Shown here: one piece after another, positions 58,801 to 64,000 of the stretch
Numbering within the stretch: the stretch's first letter is position 1
How the letters are laid out: each line of letters starts with the position of its first letter
DNA from: Capitulum mitella
Taxonomy: Eukaryota > Arthropoda > Thecostraca > Pollicipedomorpha > Pollicipedidae
Length of the DNA: 64,000 nucleotides
Assembly: GCA_030062745.1 (NCBI GenBank)
Contig: CP099843.1
Coordinates: 20,068,997 to 20,132,996, forward strand
Direction of reading: 5' to 3'
The notes under the pieces: generated by a model
What the model saw: the letters and a program-made list of their open reading frames with translations, nothing else
What the model was told of the DNA's origin: nothing
Databases searched by the model: none
Position numbers and translations under genes: made by a program

Positions 58801-60300
58801 AGCTGCTTTGGCAAGTGCTTGAGATAATGATTTCGTTCTCGTGTGATAGTCGGTAAGAGCTTTGCTCCTGAGTGCCGAGTTATAATTTGATATTGTGGGA
58901 GGAAATTGTCTTTCAACCGTTTACAAATGTACTTTATAATCATGCTGAATTCGTGATGTAAACGCAGACAACATAAGAAGCAGAAGTTTGCATCATTCGC
59001 CATTATGTAGATGGATGCCAAAGGGCAATGACCTGAAAATGTCAATGGGTACAGACCTGAATGGAAAAGTCCACGCATTTTGGACAACACAAGTGTACAC
59101 TAGCTCCAAAACTTGGGAAAAAAGTTTGCATATTTAACAAGGAAAAACTGAGCAATAACAAAAGGAACGAAATTCAGTTATTTTTTTCGACAGGGGGAAG
59201 AAGGTACCCCAAGTGAGGTCGGCTGTTGATCAGATTGAGCTTGCCCCCCCCCCCCCCAGCCGAAAATGCAATCCGCCGTCCCTAATCCGAAGTCTACAAC
59301 GTGGATGAGACTGCCTCTCCTATGGTGACAGAGACCCAGTCGCACCCCCAATGACGGCCGAGGTGCCCACCCCCCGAATCCGCCAGTGCTCGTCTGCTGC
59401 CAATGCGGTTTTCGTTGAGTGAAGTTGGTTTCATTTCCGTTCTGTTCATTCAGTTCACTTGGTCTTTTAATACAGATGACACGAGGTTATGAGCTAGTGA
59501 GCCCATGAGGTTGAAGATTTGGCTTCAACCTAGATTTCTTAATACGTACGAAGAAAAAATGAAAAGGTCCCGTTTACTCAATCTGAGGGTCCCAATTGCA
59601 GTTCCTGAATCACCAAAGCCTACGTTTGCACACAACCGTGCACTTTGTGTAGGCTCACCCATGTGTCTAGGTATCAATGTTTTTCCATACTCTAGGGCTA
59701 TAGGCTAAAATGCTATTTATAGATGATCACACAATCGGTATTCAATACAGGGTCATCGTTTGGACTATACATATGTACATATCATATATGCATACAACAT
59801 TCCCTCTATTTGAACGCGGGTGCATTCTGATGCCTCCCTCGGGCGCATTTTGGTACAAGTGTTCGTAAGTGCGCCTTTGGTAGGTACATAATCTCAAGAA
59901 TACATAGCGAAAAATATCAGTTAATTTCGTGCAGAAATAAAGAATCGCAATTTTAAGATTCGAAGCATCGTCCTATTTGAGAAACTATTTTCTGGAGGAT
60001 ATATTCCTTAGGGCGGCGCAATACGACTTCTTTCCCTCTTATATCAATGACCGGTAGGGCCAAGGAGAGGGCTGGACATCCCCCCCCCCCCAAATGTAAG
60101 TTTTTGAATGGATCCAAACTACTTTATTTTGTACAGGGACAATTTTTTTTATTTTTTTGTGATTTTTAAAACTTTACCAAATACCAAACCACACACACAC
60201 ACACACAACACACACGCATATACACACACACACACACACGCACGCATGCACGCACGCACTCGCACACCACTAAGTGTAAGTGGTCCGAAGTAAGGACCTC
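58801..60300. other. Unannotated stretch with simple repeats
   Basis: Poly-C runs lie at 59244-59257 (14) and 60080-60091 (12). A CA-rich microsatellite with ACGC/ATGC variants lies at 60189-60267. No gene was seen. Confidence 0.5.
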
Positions 60301-60964
60301 GTCGTGGCGCAACGAACCGAAGACCGAAGACAGTTTTGGCTACCCTGGCAGATTTTCGTTTTTTTCCTGAATATCTGGCCTTCGTAGTTGTCGGTGGCTA
60401 CAGCATGGATAGACTCAGTTCAAAATAACAAGACCAGTTATTTTCTCCTAACCGAGGACCACCCGATAGTGACGTCGTCTCGAACAGGTCTGACGTCACA
60501 TGCTGATAAACACGTCCAATTGAGGAACTCATGATGACCTCATAGTCATAGCGGTGCACGCACGGAAGGGGAACTCAGGAGTGAAGTGGCCGTTTTCCCT
60601 GTCTCCTAGCCATGGGCATCAACGAGGGACGGGGTGGATGGAAGGACCATTTGCCCCTCCCACACAGGTGGCCTGTGCCCCGCCTGGAGCTGAACAGGAA
60701 GCTTAGGTACATGTGTTATTACACTGGCGTTTGGGCGTCCTAGCCGTGGACCTGTAACATATTTTGAGCGGTTGTGGGAGGAGGCAGTTGGGCGGCCGCG
60801 AGAGGTAAGAGTGGATCCACCTGCACGGTCTGTATTTTTTTCTCCGGGGTTATATTTTCATCACATTGTGACATAAACTCTACACCCATAGTGAAGTACT
60901 GCGTACAGACATGGAATCTCAGCGTTGTCATGTTCGAGGCGACAGACTGTTCGAGAATTAGTCC

Positions 60965-61700
60965 CATTTAAATTCGGCATTTCCTTTTTTACACAGTCGT
61001 TCGCGGTTTTCATTTTAGTCACGAGCGCACTGTTAATACTCTATGTAGGCCTCAGTACAAATCACTCTATCATTCCCTTTGCACAAGCACAAATACTGTT
61101 TAGCGACTAGGATTAACAAATTTACAATCGCTACAACATCGTTAATACCAAACAGTATATTGTGTGCGGTAAGTGTGTACCGAGATAGATTTGTGTTGGC
61201 GTTTATACGCCTGAGAACTTTATTGCAGAAGGTGCGAACAGTTTGGCAAGTGAAAAAGAAGTGGGTGATGGTGTCGTTGCAATGACAATGTTGGCAGATG
61301 GCGTCGTTCCTGAGTCCGCACTCCTGTTGAAACTTTTGGGCATGGAACGGTGAAATACTTGATTCTGGAATGTTGGAAGTTTAGTGGAGCTCGTAAGTTG
61401 TATGGAATGTACGTAATTTTGGACCAGCTCTGCGTTCTGAAGCCTTCGTGCTGCCATCGTTCAAATGCGGTAGGAGTGATGCTTTCTTTATCCAATGGTA
61501 CATTTCTTTAGTTCTGATTACAGTAACAGGAATCTATCGCGCCAATTAATACAGGGTAATTTGCCCCTCTCGTCTGCGGGTATACGAACCCCGGCGTTTC
61601 GCAACATCCCTTTCCATCCCCGGGAGATGGAATTGACCATACCAAAGTATTTTAAAAAGCTGGTGTTGCACGTAGGAAATCTTTGTTTGAATCCCTCATA
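60965..61700 (-). mobile_element. 5'-truncated LINE (L1/Tx1-like), C-terminal part of the polymerase ORF
   Basis: Minus-strand pieces fit the end of a non-LTR retrotransposon polyprotein. First come FLKYFGMVNSISRGWKG and NWRDRFL. Next is RIKYFTVPCPK, read in a neighbouring frame. Then follows the zinc-binding ECGLRNDAICQHCHCNDT with HFFFTC (C-x2-C-x7-H-x4-C). Last are ILFGINDVVAIVNLLILVAKQYL and FKWD before a stop. These are the landmarks of the tail of L1/Tx1-type ORF2. At least one frameshift and several in-frame stops break it. No 5' part, endonuclease or palm motif is present, so it is dead on arrival or old. Confidence 0.75.
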
Positions 61701-61802
61701 GGTCAGAGTCCGACCACCTGGATCCGCTACATCATCTACGTATTAGATGTCACGCTGTACATGCTTTTGCCAAACATGTTTTCAAACGAAATTTCTGAAC
61801 TG

Positions 61803-62035
61803 TAACACAGTGTTACGCGCAAAATAAGTTTTGTGGTCAAGCGCTACAAAATTCAGTTTTTGGCCGAGACGAGGGTGAGGCCACGACCTGTGAATTTTGT
61901 AGCGCGAGACGTCAGCAATGTTGCGAACAACATATCACTGGAGCTCCAGGTCGTAGATCACCTACTATTCGCTCTTGTTTTACACAGTTCTGTTGTCAAG
62001 CAGTACAAAGTTCACAGTTATACGACCTGAGCTCC
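61803..62035. other. Fold-back region with three inverted repeats
   Basis: GTAACACAGTGTTAC at 61803-61817 is a palindrome with one central base. GCGCTACAAAATTCA (61841-61855) pairs perfectly with TGAATTTTGTAGCGC (61891-61905). GGAGCTCCAGGTCGTA (61940-61955) pairs with TACGACCTGAGCTCC (62021-62035) with one base missing. Variants of CAGTACAAAGTTCAC recur near 62000 and 62130. Possibly a decayed fold-back transposon. Confidence 0.6.
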
Positions 62036-62239
62036 AGTCATAATGTGGTCTCGAGACTGAAGTCGAGGCCGTTGCCAGGTTAGGTTAGTTAGTTAGTCGA
62101 GGTTACAATCTTGGTGAATTTTGTCACAGCAGTACAAAGTTCACATTTGGCAAAACGATTTAGTGTATGACTGTAGCTCGTGACACGTAAAAAATCTAGC
62201 CTGACGATTGAAACCCTGGATTGAAAACACGTTTTATCA

Positions 62240-63400
62240 GTATCAGCTTGTTATAACATTTCTGTAGCCCCGTTTCCATGACAGGACTGGATTAGAAGTC
62301 GGATTTCCGTCGGAAGGGAGATCGGAATTTTAAGTGGCGTTTCCACGACCGCACCTAGTAAGCCCGGATTCATTCGAGATTTTCGAGTCCGAATGACAGG
62401 GAAATCTCGGATTCGATGCGAATTATGACGCGTATGCGACATTTCCCTTCAGAGCGCGCGGCAATCTACTGCAATCTGCTTTAAACTTGATAATTTTTAC
62501 AGTATCCCATTTCTAGCTAAAGTCGGCGTCCCATTACGTGAAATGACATCATTTGCAGCTATCACACTTGTTTCTAGTTCATTTTCAATCTTTGGAGACT
62601 AGTTCAGCCTGCTTTGTTGTCTGGGTGTCGCTGGGTGTTTCCAGGATCTGAACAATATTTTGCAGCGTTCGGGGGCAGATAAGAAGACAAGACTGATATA
62701 CAAATATCCTTGAGTTCTTTTCTCTGGTGTTAGTCAGAGTTTAGTGTAACTCTGTTTGCTTGTAAAGATACATTTTGCTCGTAAACGTGACCGTGCCAAA
62801 ACAGAGGTGCATTTGAAGTACGGGATTTACGTAGATTGCAGATAAGAAAACGCACTACAGCAGCTTAAACAAACCTTATTTATTCAGGTTCATAATATCA
62901 TTAAAGGATGTGTTAAACTTCGAAATCAATTGATTCATCAGCCCGATTTCGTCAACTGAGAGGAATTTTCTCCCCCTATGACACCCCAGTTTGCCAATTT
63001 AGTGTGCGTAACTTTTCACCTCATGCATTTCCATGGCAGCGCACCTTCATTTCCGTAAAATCAATCGGCTATTCTTTTTTACAGAATTCCAGTAGGTCCA
63101 TTCCCGTGACAGGTCGGGAATGTAGGCAGGTAGTCACTACTCGACGTTTCCAGTAGATTGTCATTACTTCGATTGCATTACAACTTGTACGGTGCTGAAA
63201 TAATGCTTGCTTACCAGGGTTGCCAAGTAATGCTATTTTTTCAAAGAAATTCAGCATTTGGGAGTGGGGAAATAACGCAGAAAAGGTAAAGTGAGAGTGG
63301 AAAATTGCTGCTGTTCAGGTGTCACTTGCCAGCCAAAACTGAAAATTTTGGGAGTCTGAGTATCTACTACTGCAGTTTTGCCAGTCAGTCCTTAATACTG
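62240..63400. other. Unannotated stretch
   Basis: I see no supported gene, repeat or element here. Confidence 0.4.
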
Positions 63401-63422
63401 ATCATTGAGATAGCGGATTATG

Positions 63423-63809
63423 TACGCCAGACGGCGGTGCAGTACTGTCGCATTCACGGAGGTCCTTAAAATAGTCGCAAAGTTTAGCTAACATCCCGAA
63501 GCTGTCGCTTTCCATTGCTATTGTGTGTGCGTTCCGTCCCTCCCCTACTGCCTCTAGTACTAACACTATCGTTTCAGACAGGCCCAGCAGTTGTTTGTGC
63601 TCGTCGTCCGTTGTCTTTGCAATGACAACTGGATAAATGTTTTGCATTACTGTATTTTTCATCTTACCCGGCCGAGACCAAGCGGTGCCTATTGTAATAA
63701 AAACGGCTGTCGCAGACGGTAACGCTCCGATAATGCGCCAGCCATCTCTGAAACATATTTTTGTTTTCGGTGTTCGCGGTTGTACTCTGTGTGCTGCCGA
63801 AATACTCAT
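63423..63809 (-). CDS. Candidate exon of an unrecognised membrane protein
   Basis: From ATG at 63809 about 129 codons are open to a possible donor TCTGGC|GTACAT (phase 0); the unspliced frame stops at 63402. A hydrophobic helix IIGALPSATAVFITIGTAW and a second weaker one (ETIVLVLEAVG) are present. It could be the 5' exon of the same gene as the candidate at 55617-55880, since strand and phase agree, but 7.5 kb and several repeats lie between. No family was recognised; chemoreceptor-like at best. Confidence 0.3.
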
Positions 63810-64000
63810 TCCGTTCTTCCTGCCCGCGATTCAGTTCTATATTCCATTGTGAATTTCAGATCTTCATAATCTCAAGTGAAGGGATGCTGTTTCTCGTACT
63901 GTCTTGCGAGGTAAGGTACTGATAGTGCGTCCCAGGCTGGAGGATCCTGAATGTGCTGACGTCGCATTCCTGGGCAGGTGCGGCATGCCTCGACAACGTG

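Noticed and set aside
62080-62105. Telomere-like TTAGG repeat
   Set aside because: Only two or three imperfect copies (TTAGGTTAGTTAGTTAG); too short to be an interstitial telomeric tract.

Overview
The window is nuclear DNA from an invertebrate animal, most likely an arthropod and perhaps a crustacean. The evidence is GT-AG introns, a complete hillarin gene (a LIM plus transglutaminase-like protein best known from insects and annelids), a hormone-sensitive lipase, and many small DNA transposons and minisatellites between GC-rich coding exons. The species call is inference. I saw no tRNA, rRNA, CRISPR or prokaryote-style operon.

Layout. (1) 1-6.64 kb, minus strand: four exons, possibly five, of a partial gene whose splice phases agree at every junction. 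It looks like an extracellular beta-propeller protein, and I tentatively compare it with the CatSper delta/epsilon auxiliary subunits. Its 4.45-kb intron holds a nested transposon: a hAT-type MITE split by a 3.5-kb hAT-like element. (2) 6.6-15.8 kb: a 58-bp minisatellite, a CpG-starved AT-rich block (7.0-9.7 kb), an AT palindrome, a ~140-bp tandem repeat, GC-rich sequence and unannotated DNA. (3) 15.89-47.15 kb, plus strand: hillarin, 12 coding exons and 807 codons, with introns full of minisatellites, GC-rich blocks, MITEs and hairpins. Its transglutaminase-like core lacks all three catalytic-triad residues. (4) 49.66-51.69 kb, minus strand: hormone-sensitive lipase in one uninterrupted coding exon, tail-to-tail with hillarin, with a likely splice acceptor just upstream. 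(5) 52.06-55.27 kb: a second CpG-starved block with only three CpGs that I can find. (6) 55.3-64 kb: two weak candidate exons of a membrane, possibly chemoreceptor-like, protein, an AGGTCA-rich interspersed repeat, a 5'-truncated L1/Tx1-like LINE and a fold-back region.

The most unusual signal is regional CpG loss with sharp edges. A MITE copy inside the second block has TG or CA where its sister copy outside has CG, and an interspersed repeat shows the same contrast for the first block. This fits long-term germline cytosine methylation confined to particular domains. The hillarin and lipase coding exons remain CpG-rich. The genes have no evident joint pathway: hillarin is cytoskeletal, the lipase is metabolic, and the first gene may be a membrane or sperm protein.
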